Shown piece by piece: positions 9,316-16,936 of a stretch of 45,510 nucleotides of DNA; the stretch's first letter is position 1; each line of letters starts with the position of its first letter. The notes below the pieces were generated by a model. That model ran no database searches. It worked only from the letters and a program-made list of their open reading frames with translations, and was not told the origin of the DNA. Source of the stretch: Bacteroidota bacterium (GTDB lineage Bacteria; Bacteroidota; Bacteroidia; Chitinophagales; Saprospiraceae); NCBI GenBank assembly GCA_003045895.1, contig PZPC01000039.1:1-45510 (forward strand), read 5' to 3'. The position numbers and the translations under genes were made by a program.

Positions 9316-9348
9316 TTGCTATCTTGAGGGACCATTAAACAATCTTTG
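9316..9348 (+). promoter_or_regulatory. Putative accB promoter
   Basis: TTG at 9316-9318 and AATCTTTG at 9341-9348 (7 of 8 with TAnnTTTG) are separated by 22 bp, an acceptable Bacteroidota -33/-7 spacing. The box ends only 5 nt before the accB ATG, implying a very short leader. Confidence 0.35.
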
Positions 9349-9353
9349 CAGGT

Positions 9354-9863
9354 ATGTCGACCAAAGAATTACACGAACTTCTTAAGCTGATCAACCGCCT
9401 GGAATTGTCCGAATTCAAAATGAAGGAAGGTGATTTCTCGCTGGCCGTTCGCACCAAACATTTTGTGCAAGCCGAAAGCCAATACGCAGCGCCCGCTCAG
9501 TTGCCAGCAGCGCCGTTAGCAGCATCCTTAGCTCCGCCTGTTTCTCCAGCTGCTGCCCATATGCCCGCAGCAAGCCAAGCCGGTGACGACGCAAAAACCA
9601 CTCAGGAGGACGGATCCAACTACGTATTCATCAAATCCCCGATGGTTGGCACGTTCTATCGTTCCCCATCGCCAGACAAACCCATTTACGTTAAAATTGG
9701 CGATACCATTGCGCCTGGTGATACCGTCTGTATCATTGAGGCCATGAAGCTTTTCAACGAAGTCGATAGCGAAATTGCCGGAAAGATTGTCAAGGTATTG
9801 GTAGAAGACGCCCAACCGGTGGAATACGACCAGGTGCTTTTTTGGGTAGACCCCAAAGGGTAA
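9354..9863 (+). CDS. accB: Biotin carboxyl carrier protein of acetyl-CoA carboxylase
   Basis: A 169-residue BCCP subunit. The N-terminal helical region (1-45) is followed by an Ala/Pro-rich flexible linker (about 45-75) and the C-terminal biotinyl/lipoyl domain (about 88-169). Biotin attaches to Lys132 in EAMKLFNE, the Bacteroidota version of the EAMKM motif. BCCP carries carboxybiotin from AccC to the carboxyltransferase AccA/AccD, which are not in this window. accC follows 53 bp downstream. Confidence 0.97.
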   Translation: MSTKELHELLKLINRLELSEFKMKEGDFSLAVRTKHFVQAESQYAAPAQLPAAPLAASLAPPVSPAAAHMPAASQAGDDAKTTQEDGSNYVFIKSPMVGTFYRSPSPDKPIYVKIGDTIAPGDTVCIIEAMKLFNEVDSEIAGKIVKVLVEDAQPVEYDQVLFWVDPKG

Positions 9864-9879
9864 TTTCAATTGCTGCTTA

Positions 9880-9912
9880 TTGACAATATCGCCCAACCTT
9901 TTAAGATCTTTG
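9880..9912 (+). promoter_or_regulatory. Putative accC promoter
   Basis: TTG at 9880-9882 and GATCTTTG at 9905-9912 (7 of 8 with TAnnTTTG), spacer 22 bp, in the accB-accC gap. The box ends 4 nt before the accC ATG. This would give accC an internal promoter with almost no leader. Confidence 0.35.
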
Positions 9913-9916
9913 TCTT

Positions 9917-11260
9917 ATGTTCAAGAAGATTCTCATCGCTAACCGGGGAGAAATTGCGCTGCGCATTATCCGGACCTGTCGGGAAATGAATATCAAAACG
10001 GTAGCCGTTTATTCTACGGCCGACCGCGAAAGCCTGCACGTGCGTTTTGCCGACGAAGCCGTCTGCATTGGTCCCCCAGCATCTTCCGAATCCTATCTGA
10101 GTATCCCCAAAATTATGGCGGCGGTAGAAATCACCAACGCAGACGCTATTCATCCCGGCTACGGGTTCCTCTCGGAGAATGCTGATTTTGCGGAAGTTTG
10201 CCAGGAATACGGCATCAAGTTCATTGGCCCACGCCCCGAGCACATTCGCAAAATGGGCGACAAGGTCACGGCGAAAGAAACCATGATTAAAGCGGGCGTA
10301 CCCGTCGTTCCTGGCTCCGACGGCCTGATCAAGGACATGGCCCATGGCCAGAAGGTCGCTGAGGAGGTCGGTTATCCCGTGATGATCAAAGCCACCGCCG
10401 GTGGTGGTGGAAAAGGCATGCGTATCGTAACCAGCGCCGATGTCTTCGAAAAGAACTGGAACTCGGCCCGCCAGGAAGCGAAAGCCTCCTTTGGCAATGA
10501 TGGCATTTACATCGAAAAATTTGTCGAAGAGCCCCGTCACATCGAATTTCAGATCGTAGGGGATCAATACGGCAAAGTGGTACACCTGTCGGAGCGCGAC
10601 TGCTCCATCCAGCGCCGCCACCAGAAGCTGATCGAGGAATGCCCTTCGCCGTTCATGACCGATGAACTGCGCGAGAAAATGGGCGCCGCAGCGGTACGGG
10701 CTGGCGAATTCATCAATTACGAAGGCGTAGGGACGGTTGAATTTCTCGTAGACAAATACCGCAACTTCTACTTCATGGAGATGAATACCCGCATCCAGGT
10801 AGAACATCCCGTAACGGAAGAAGTAATTGACCACGACCTCATCAAGGAACAAATAAAAATAGCGGCGGGCGAACCCATCATTGGCGGCAACTACCTGCCC
10901 AGTGGGCACGCCATGGAATGCCGGATCAATGCCGAAGATCCTTTCAACAATTGGCGGCCCAGCCCCGGAAAGATCCTTTCTTTTCACAGCTCTAAAGGGC
11001 ACGGCGTACGGGTAGACACAGCTGTTTACGCAGGCTACACCATTCCACCCTACTACGATTCCATGATTGCCAAACTCATCTGTCGGGCCCGCACCCGGGA
11101 AGAGTGTATCACCAAAATGGAACGCGCGCTGGACGAATTCATCATTGAAGGGATCAAGACCACTGTTCCTTTCCACCAGCGGTTGATGAAGAACGAAAAT
11201 TTCCGCAAAGGGAATTTTACTACGGCCTTTTTAAATGATTTTGACCTGGAGGATTCCTAA
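9917..11260 (+). CDS. accC: Acetyl-CoA carboxylase, biotin carboxylase subunit
   Basis: A 447-residue ATP-grasp enzyme of full family length that carboxylates biotin on BCCP using ATP and bicarbonate. Visible signatures: N-terminal [14 protein letters not shown], the glycine-rich ATP-binding loop [13 protein letters not shown] (about residues 158-170), the metal and catalytic segment [14 protein letters not shown] (about 290-303) and [10 protein letters not shown]. It completes the efp-accB-accC cluster and is followed by a strong terminator at 11283. Confidence 0.97.
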   Translation: MFKKILIANRGEIALRIIRTCREMNIKTVAVYSTADRESLHVRFADEAVCIGPPASSESYLSIPKIMAAVEITNADAIHPGYGFLSENADFAEVCQEYGIKFIGPRPEHIRKMGDKVTAKETMIKAGVPVVPGSDGLIKDMAHGQKVAEEVGYPVMIKATAGGGGKGMRIVTSADVFEKNWNSARQEAKASFGNDGIYIEKFVEEPRHIEFQIVGDQYGKVVHLSERDCSIQRRHQKLIEECPSPFMTDELREKMGAAAVRAGEFINYEGVGTVEFLVDKYRNFYFMEMNTRIQVEHPVTEEVIDHDLIKEQIKIAAGEPIIGGNYLPSGHAMECRINAEDPFNNWRPSPGKILSFHSSKGHGVRVDTAVYAGYTIPPYYDSMIAKLICRARTREECITKMERALDEFIIEGIKTTVPFHQRLMKNENFRKGNFTTAFLNDFDLEDS

Positions 11261-11282
11261 TCCTCTTTTAAAATACCCGCAT

Positions 11283-11320
11283 AAAAAAGTGGTTCAGGAA
11301 ATTTCCTGAACCACTTTTTT
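11283..11320. terminator. Bidirectional intrinsic terminator
   Basis: A perfect 38-bp palindrome (11283-11301 and 11302-11320 are exact reverse complements) with A-runs on the left and T-runs on the right. It therefore provides a hairpin plus U-tract on either strand. It sits between the convergent ends of accC (+) and the esterase gene (-) and can stop both. Confidence 0.92.
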
Positions 11321-11378
11321 TATGCTCGCCTGGCGGTCTGCCACTGCGCTAAGCCTGCCCCAATTTTTTAGCTTGGCT

Positions 11379-12746
11379 TTAATTCAATAAATCCGTCAGC
11401 AAGGCACGGAATTCTGACGACTGGTACATCCCTTGGCCATCGTGCCCAATGCCATTGACGATGGTCTTCGTATGGTGGTGCGTACCCGGATAAGCCAGCT
11501 CCATATACCGGAACATGTTCTCGCCGCGGCGAAAGCGGGTAGACCCCAGCAGGGTGGCGTAGCAATTGGTCGAATTAAAGGCATTATCAGATCCCCCGCC
11601 GTTGCCCAGCAGGTAATTGACGGAGCGTTCGCTGAAATGTGCGTTGAATTCCGCCAGGGGCGTCGTGCTGAGAAAGGGTGGTGTAGCCTGGTAGCCTTGC
11701 GGCCAAAAATCGTAGCCCGCACAGCCCGTCGGGGTGTAGCGCTGGTTGGTATTTTCGTTGATCCGCTGGCCGTCCGGGTAATAAAAATACTGGCTGTTGG
11801 CAACCACGTAGGTAAAAGTCAGGTCTGGATGATTGGTTTCCGCCCGATTGGCCGCTGCGTACAGGTGGGCCAACAGGGCACCCGAAGAATGACCGGTGAC
11901 GATAATTTTTTCCAGGGCCGGAAAATGCTGCCGGTCGGCCAATTGCCCGATCAACTGATCCAGTACCGCAAAAGAGCTGATCTTCTCCGTAGAAATGGCA
12001 TTCTGCCCCTCGCGCCAGCCGCTGCCTCCCCAGTAATAATCCCCTGGTGCAGCCTCCGCCGCATTTTTAAAAAAGGGAGAAATCAGGATTACGTTTTCTG
12101 CCAGATTCTGCTGCAGCAAAGTCGTCATAAAATAGTTGAAGTAGTCGGCGGCGTTGCGTTCCACCCCGTGCAACACGATGACCGCCGCGGTAAGGTCGGT
12201 CCACTCGGCGTTTTCTTCGTAAATGGGAAAGCTGGAGAAGAAGCTAAAATCAGCCGACCCACTGCCGCTGCTCAGGCTTACCGTTTGCAGGCAATCGTTG
12301 CTGCTACTGGTGCAGGGCGGTAAGGTATTGATGATTCCGCTGGCCGCCGTGGTAAAAACCAGCGCAAGCTGGCCCGACAGCCGTTCACCGCGCTGCCCAA
12401 TCGGGCGGTCGTCGATCGTCAGGGTGTAGGTCGTTTCTTCCACCAGGTCCAGCACGAGGGTCACCTTGGCCGATTGGTTGGCGTAGGTGATGGCCGTTGC
12501 GGGGCTGCCCACCGGGGAAGTAATGGCGAGCGCTGCTTCGAAAGCTGCCGGATCCAGCGCGGCCGAAAAGACCATCACCAACGTGGCCTCCGTGGGGATA
12601 TTGGTGGCGCCGCTGGTCAGGTTGGCACCATTCAATGTGACCGACAGGGTCGTGATGGGATCAGGAGTGGCCATTTCTTTTTTGCACGCGCTACCCAGCA
12701 AGATAAGGGCAGCACCAAATAGTAGGACCGTACGTTTCGTCGACAT
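11379..12746 (-). CDS. Lipoprotein alpha/beta-hydrolase (esterase-like) with N-terminal Ig-like domain
   Basis: A 455-residue lipoprotein (lipobox LLGSAC, Cys21). Residues about 30-130 form a Big_5/SbsA-type Ig-like domain (PTEATLVMVFS and TYTLTIDDRPIG). The remainder is an alpha/beta hydrolase: the nucleophile elbow TGHSSG puts the catalytic serine at 287, and the late motif GIGHDGQG supplies His435, consistent with feruloyl or PHB-depolymerase-like esterases that cleave ester bonds outside the cytoplasm. It is the last gene of the - strand cluster but is separated from the preceding gene by an intrinsic terminator at 12774, so its expression may be lower or independent. The substrate is not predictable; a peptidase cannot be excluded. 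Confidence 0.82.
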   Translation of the reverse strand: MSTKRTVLLFGAALILLGSACKKEMATPDPITTLSVTLNGANLTSGATNIPTEATLVMVFSAALDPAAFEAALAITSPVGSPATAITYANQSAKVTLVLDLVEETTYTLTIDDRPIGQRGERLSGQLALVFTTAASGIINTLPPCTSSSNDCLQTVSLSSGSGSADFSFFSSFPIYEENAEWTDLTAAVIVLHGVERNAADYFNYFMTTLLQQNLAENVILISPFFKNAAEAAPGDYYWGGSGWREGQNAISTEKISSFAVLDQLIGQLADRQHFPALEKIIVTGHSSGALLAHLYAAANRAETNHPDLTFTYVVANSQYFYYPDGQRINENTNQRYTPTGCAGYDFWPQGYQATPPFLSTTPLAEFNAHFSERSVNYLLGNGGGSDNAFNSTNCYATLLGSTRFRRGENMFRYMELAYPGTHHHTKTIVNGIGHDGQGMYQSSEFRALLTDLLN

Positions 12747-12766
12747 GGTAGCATAATTTATCGGAG

Positions 12767-12810
12767 AAAAAAATTATGGGGGTTTTCAGGATGTCTGAAA
12801 GCCCCCATAA
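12767..12810 (-). terminator. Intrinsic terminator downstream of the lamin-tail lipoprotein gene
   Basis: Stem 12774-12789 / 12795-12810 (16 bp, one G-U type position) with a 5-nt loop. On the - strand it is followed by seven consecutive T residues (seen as A at 12767-12773). It separates the 586-residue protein gene from the esterase gene and would reduce read-through. Confidence 0.8.
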
Positions 12811-12843
12811 GATAAGAAAAAACAGCAATACTTATTGTCAGTT

Positions 12844-12885
12844 GCTGACCATTTCCACTTGAACTGGACCACCGAAATGGTCAGC
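12844..12885. repeat. Perfect inverted repeat just after the lamin-tail gene
   Basis: Arms GCTGACCATTT (12844-12854) and AAATGGTCAGC (12875-12885), exact reverse complements with a 20-bp spacer, starting 14 bp beyond the stop codon at 12899. No U-tract follows. It may stabilise the mRNA 3' end or bind a protein; the role is unknown. Confidence 0.7.
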
Positions 12886-12898
12886 GCAAGTCAAATGT

Positions 12899-14659
12899 TT
12901 ACTCACAAAAGGCGTAAGGGCAAGCCGACGTCTGGGTAGTGGTAGACGTGGTGGCACAGTTGGTGCCTCCGTAGGTCCAGCGGCTGCCAACTTTGAAGCC
13001 CCACGACCCCTCGTAATCCCACGCCTGGCCGGTACCGTCGACGTTGGCGTCACCGTAGGTTTCGATGACATCCATACCGTCAAACAGCTCGATGGCGTCG
13101 TCGCCGTTTTGGCTCATCGCATCAGACTGCACCACGAGGTCGAAGCCGTCAAAACAGCCTCCAAAATAGGCGGCCAGGGTAGCGGGTTCGCGGGAGACCA
13201 TAATGTGGTCGCCTTCGTTGACGCCTCCTGCCGGGAAGGTAAATTCGATGCCGTCGGTGCCACCGCCATTGTTGGCCACACCCAGGCTGTACTGGCTCAG
13301 GTCGGCAATGGCGCGATTGGCCCGCAATTGTACGGCTTTACCACCGTTGGTGCCCGATCCGTCCCACAACAGGGCCAGCACCCCTTGCAACTGCAAAGGC
13401 ATGCAGAAGGGATAGACACAATCCGATGACAGGGAGGTGGTGGAATTGGCCGAGCAGTCGATCTGCGCGTATTCCCATTGTTCGTTTAGTTTATAGGCCC
13501 AGGTACCGGTATATTCCCACTCCAGGCCCGTACCGCTGACTTCCACATCGCCAAAAGTTTCGATCACGATCGCGCCCAGGTAGAGTTCGAAAGGATCATC
13601 ACCGTTGAAGTTAAGCCCATCGGAGATAATAACCTGGTCAAAATCAGCGTAGCAAGCCCCAAAGTAGGTGGCCAAACCCGCCTCGTCCACATCGCGCACC
13701 AGCAGGATATCGTCGCCGGTAACCACGCTGACGGCGGGAAAGTCGATCTCGCGGCCGTCGCTTCCACCGCCATTGTTGGCGATGCCGATGCCGTAGTCGC
13801 TCAGGTCGGCAATATCCTCCTTCACGCGGAGATGAATGGCCCGTCCGTTGGTGCCGGTGCCGCCAATCTTGAGGGACATCACCCCTTTGATCTCCAAAGC
13901 CGGAGGCAAGTCACCGAGGGTAAGATCCAGGCGCTGGGGCTGGCTTTCAGCGCCGTTCACCAGGTTCTCCAGGGTAATCTCCAGGGTTTCTGCTCCTTCC
14001 AGATCAGGGTCATTCAGGGCGGTGATGTCTACCGAACCGGAAGTACTACCCGCCGCAATGGTGATGCTGTTGCTGCTGACCGTAAAGTCGGTACCAGCGA
14101 TCGCCGTACCGGCAAATACCAGGTCCATGGTCACTTCCTCCAGGATAGCAGTGGCGATACTGGCCGTCATAGTAATGGTTTCTCCTTCGAAAAAGTTAAG
14201 ATCGCTGCTGGTCAGGGTTACGCCTGGCGCATTGAAGGCGGCGGTGGTAAAACTAAAGGAAAAGTCACTGGTACTTGCTTCGCCCTGCGTACCGTAGGTC
14301 CCTTTCGGAAGAGCCATGGTGTAGGAGGTGGCGTAGGCCAGTGGCGTTGAGAAGTTGATGGTCACGAAGGACTTGGTCGCATCGTAGCTCAGCGTGTAAT
14401 TGGCTGCGGGCGTCATGCTGAAAGCCTGCTCGAAAGCAGTGGCGTCCACCCCGTGAGAAAAGGCCAGCTTCAATTCTGCGATGACGGAGATCGCCGTAGC
14501 CCCGGTGGCAATGACATTGTTGCCATTCCGAACCTGTAGCACCCGGAAATCGTTGGTAATGGGTAGGGCTTCCTCGTCTTTTTTACATCCGGCCAGGAGG
14601 ACCACCAGGAGGAGCGTCCAGGCAGCCGCCGGCAGCCATGATATGTTAAGATATTTCAT
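12899..14659 (-). CDS. Lipoprotein with Ig-like, Calx-beta and two lamin-tail-like domains
   Basis: A 586-residue lipoprotein (lipobox VLLAGC, Cys25). In order: a Big_5-type Ig-like domain (about 35-135), a Calx-beta domain (about 138-245, with FFEGETITMTASI), then two homologous lamin-tail-like domains (about 255-410 and 425-586). The two repeats share GTNG..., IADLS.Y, a glycine-rich NNGGG.DG motif, NGDD..EL, an IETFGD/IETYGD motif and paired C-terminal cysteines. Such domains usually bind ligands or other surface components and are not themselves catalytic. It follows the SGNH gene within the SusCD cluster and could be the surface binding protein (SusE-like role) of the system; that role is inferred from position. 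Confidence 0.8.
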   Translation of the reverse strand: MKYLNISWLPAAAWTLLLVVLLAGCKKDEEALPITNDFRVLQVRNGNNVIATGATAISVIAELKLAFSHGVDATAFEQAFSMTPAANYTLSYDATKSFVTINFSTPLAYATSYTMALPKGTYGTQGEASTSDFSFSFTTAAFNAPGVTLTSSDLNFFEGETITMTASIATAILEEVTMDLVFAGTAIAGTDFTVSSNSITIAAGSTSGSVDITALNDPDLEGAETLEITLENLVNGAESQPQRLDLTLGDLPPALEIKGVMSLKIGGTGTNGRAIHLRVKEDIADLSDYGIGIANNGGGSDGREIDFPAVSVVTGDDILLVRDVDEAGLATYFGACYADFDQVIISDGLNFNGDDPFELYLGAIVIETFGDVEVSGTGLEWEYTGTWAYKLNEQWEYAQIDCSANSTTSLSSDCVYPFCMPLQLQGVLALLWDGSGTNGGKAVQLRANRAIADLSQYSLGVANNGGGTDGIEFTFPAGGVNEGDHIMVSREPATLAAYFGGCFDGFDLVVQSDAMSQNGDDAIELFDGMDVIETYGDANVDGTGQAWDYEGSWGFKVGSRWTYGGTNCATTSTTTQTSACPYAFCE

Positions 14660-14700
14660 TGTTTTTCAATTTATCAGTTTTAATAATCACAAAGATTTTG

Positions 14701-15489
14701 TCAGTCCTTGTTTAAGTCAAAGTCAAAATCATCTACCAATTGCTGCAAAAAAGCGGCATCCTCCTCCTTCATAAAAAGGAGGTAGAGCTTTTCACCGTCT
14801 CTATCGGTCGTCGTGAGCCGGGGGGGAATCCCGGTGGTAACCTTCCCGGTAAAATACTTCGCAAAGGCCAACCCCAGCAGGTAGGTGCCATTAGAAGACG
14901 GATGCTTGTCGTCAAAAAACAAATCCAGGTCGGGGCGCCATTTTCTGGCTTCCGCAAACAGTAGGCCAGCTGGCACGTAAGCGGCCTGGGTAGCGGTAGC
15001 CAGTTGCAGGTAGCCGGCGGTAATGGCGGGCTGCATCAGTGGATTAGACGCGTACGCCCAGGTCATCATAAAGATGGGTTTAGCGCCGCGTTGCCGGGTG
15101 AGGTCGGCAAATTTCCGCCCGTATTCCAGAAAGCTGTCCGGGCTATCAATGGCACTTGTACTGTGGTTATTGAAGACCACGTAGTCCCAGTTGGCGCTTT
15201 CGAGCAGGGTCCGGGTCTGGGTTCCTTTTTCACCTTTCCAGTGTTGCTCCAGGCTGGAACCACCCACCGTCGACTGCCGGGTGAGCAGCACCACCCCCTG
15301 TTCGCGGGCCATAGCAGCCACCACCTGGGGCAGGTTGTAGAAATAAGTAAAGCTATTGCCTACAAAAAGTATGCGGGTGGTATCCTGCTGGGCACCTGCG
15401 GTGCTGGCCAGCCCGATTACCAGCCCGAGGATCCCGATCCAGGCGACGAGGTACGGCCTGATGTGCCTGTTTTTCCAATGACTCATCAT
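14701..15489 (-). CDS. Secreted SGNH/GDSL-type hydrolase
   Basis: A 262-residue exported hydrolase, counted from MMSHWKNRH. An upstream in-frame Met at 15555 would overlap the susD-like gene by about 60 nt, whereas 15489 starts 7 nt after the susD stop and is directly followed by a signal peptide ending near TAGAQQ. The block I motif is ILFVGNSFTYF (Ser nucleophile in GNS), and the C-terminal FDDKHPSSNG supplies the Asp-x-x-His pair. SGNH enzymes are esterases, including acetyl and carbohydrate esterases. Together with the esterase lipoprotein downstream it gives this SusCD cluster two ester-cleaving enzymes and no recognisable glycosidase. Confidence 0.85.
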   Translation of the reverse strand: MMSHWKNRHIRPYLVAWIGILGLVIGLASTAGAQQDTTRILFVGNSFTYFYNLPQVVAAMAREQGVVLLTRQSTVGGSSLEQHWKGEKGTQTRTLLESANWDYVVFNNHSTSAIDSPDSFLEYGRKFADLTRQRGAKPIFMMTWAYASNPLMQPAITAGYLQLATATQAAYVPAGLLFAEARKWRPDLDLFFDDKHPSSNGTYLLGLAFAKYFTGKVTTGIPPRLTTTDRDGEKLYLLFMKEEDAAFLQQLVDDFDFDLNKD

Positions 15490-15496
15490 ACGTTGT

Positions 15497-16918
15497 TTAT
15501 TGGTTGACTTGGGTAGGATCGAAGAAATTAGGTACCGGATTCGGCACGTTAACATTTCGGTCTATCTCCGTGGTGGGGTACAGAAATCGTTGGGGCAGTT
15601 GGGAGCCGGTATTAGGGGCTACCGGCACCCGCACACTGCTTTCCTTTTCGGTACGGCGGGTATCATTGAACCCTTCGATCTGCCCGAAAAAGGTGACGTA
15701 TCTTTCTTCCAGTATTTCGCGCAGGAGGGCGTCGTTGGGGCTGAGTCCGTCGGCATTCTCCAGGCCGCCGTTGTCAAAATCAGCTGCGACGTAGGCGTCG
15801 TACTGCAAGTCGGCGGGGTTGGCATTGGTCATGTAGCCACCGCCAGCCAGGTAGGCCCGGTAGTCGTTCAGATGGCCGAGGCCCGTATTGAACCCGGCAG
15901 AGCGGAAGCCTGCTTCGGCCAGGATCAGCAAATTTTCGGCGTAAGTGACCATGGGTGCCGACGCGCTCTTGGCTGCTAAGCCATCGACGACGTTGGGTTG
16001 GGTACCAAACTCGCGAATTTTAAACAGGAAATTGTAGCGTCCCGTCTCGTTGGTCTTGGCGTTGCCACGGTAGCGGGTAAGGTCGGGGCTGGTAGCCGCA
16101 TCGGGAGCCACCAGACTCGCCATGAAGGGGGATGTTACCAAGTCTGACTGTCGAACTTCGACGGCGAAAAATTGGAAGGTTAAGTTGGCGTTGTCATCGG
16201 CGGTCCCGTGCGGTGCCATCAGGCTGTTGCTGCCTGAACTGATTCCTTGCTGCGCGGCGGCGTAAGCATCGGCGTAGGCCTTGGTATGCAGGTAGTAGCG
16301 CGCCTTGAGGGTATAGGCCACCTGCAGCCAGGCCGCAGGATTGCCATTGAAATGGATATCGGCATTGGCTGCTGGCCGGCCTGTTCCCGTCTGCAGATTG
16401 GCGATCGCCTCATCCAGCAAGGTCTGCAACTGGGCGTACACGGCTACCTGGCCTTCGAAGATGGGGTTTTCAAGCTCAGGAATCCCCGCTTCCTTGAACG
16501 GGATATCTCCCCAGAGCGAGGTTGCGGTTCCCAGCGCCATGGCCCGGAGGGTTTGGGTAATGCCTTTGGTCACCTCACCGATGCCTTCTTCTTCGGCGGC
16601 CTGCTCGGTAGCCAGGGCATTGACCACCGACTTTACGTAGACGTCATTCCACTGGGCGTCGAAATCACTGGTGGTCACCGCGTACTGGCTGAAGCCCAGG
16701 TGCTGGCGGTCGATACCGGTATAGTAGCCGCAGAAGATACCCGCCTTGCGGGCTGCCTCTCCCGTTTGCAAGATGACGTTCCCGACTTCAGCTCCCGTCA
16801 GGATGTACTGATAGGAAGTGGTCGTTGGATTATTGGGATCTTCGTTGAGGCCTTCAACCAGGCTACTACAGCCCGCCAGCATCCCCACGAAAACTAGATA
16901 TAAAAGTATATTTTTCAT
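15497..16918 (-). CDS. SusD/RagB-like nutrient-binding lipoprotein (SusD_2 type)
   Basis: A 473-residue outer-membrane lipoprotein (lipobox MLAGC, Cys17) that caps the SusC barrel and binds ligand. The mature N-terminus LNEDPNNPTT and the TPR-like helical region (with LDEAIANL and TLKARYYLH) are typical of the SusD-like_2 family, and the C-terminus carries RFLYPTTEIDRN. It lies 18 bp downstream of the SusC gene, forming the standard pair. SusD_2-type pairs often import substrates other than starch, including peptides and other oligomers. Confidence 0.93.
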   Translation of the reverse strand: MKNILLYLVFVGMLAGCSSLVEGLNEDPNNPTTTSYQYILTGAEVGNVILQTGEAARKAGIFCGYYTGIDRQHLGFSQYAVTTSDFDAQWNDVYVKSVVNALATEQAAEEEGIGEVTKGITQTLRAMALGTATSLWGDIPFKEAGIPELENPIFEGQVAVYAQLQTLLDEAIANLQTGTGRPAANADIHFNGNPAAWLQVAYTLKARYYLHTKAYADAYAAAQQGISSGSNSLMAPHGTADDNANLTFQFFAVEVRQSDLVTSPFMASLVAPDAATSPDLTRYRGNAKTNETGRYNFLFKIREFGTQPNVVDGLAAKSASAPMVTYAENLLILAEAGFRSAGFNTGLGHLNDYRAYLAGGGYMTNANPADLQYDAYVAADFDNGGLENADGLSPNDALLREILEERYVTFFGQIEGFNDTRRTEKESSVRVPVAPNTGSQLPQRFLYPTTEIDRNVNVPNPVPNFFDPTQVNQ

Positions 16919-16936
16919 GATGGCTATTTTTTTGAT

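Noticed and set aside
15490-15555. Upstream start of the SGNH hydrolase at 14701-15489
   Set aside because: It would overlap the susD-like gene and place 22 non-signal residues before a normal signal peptide.
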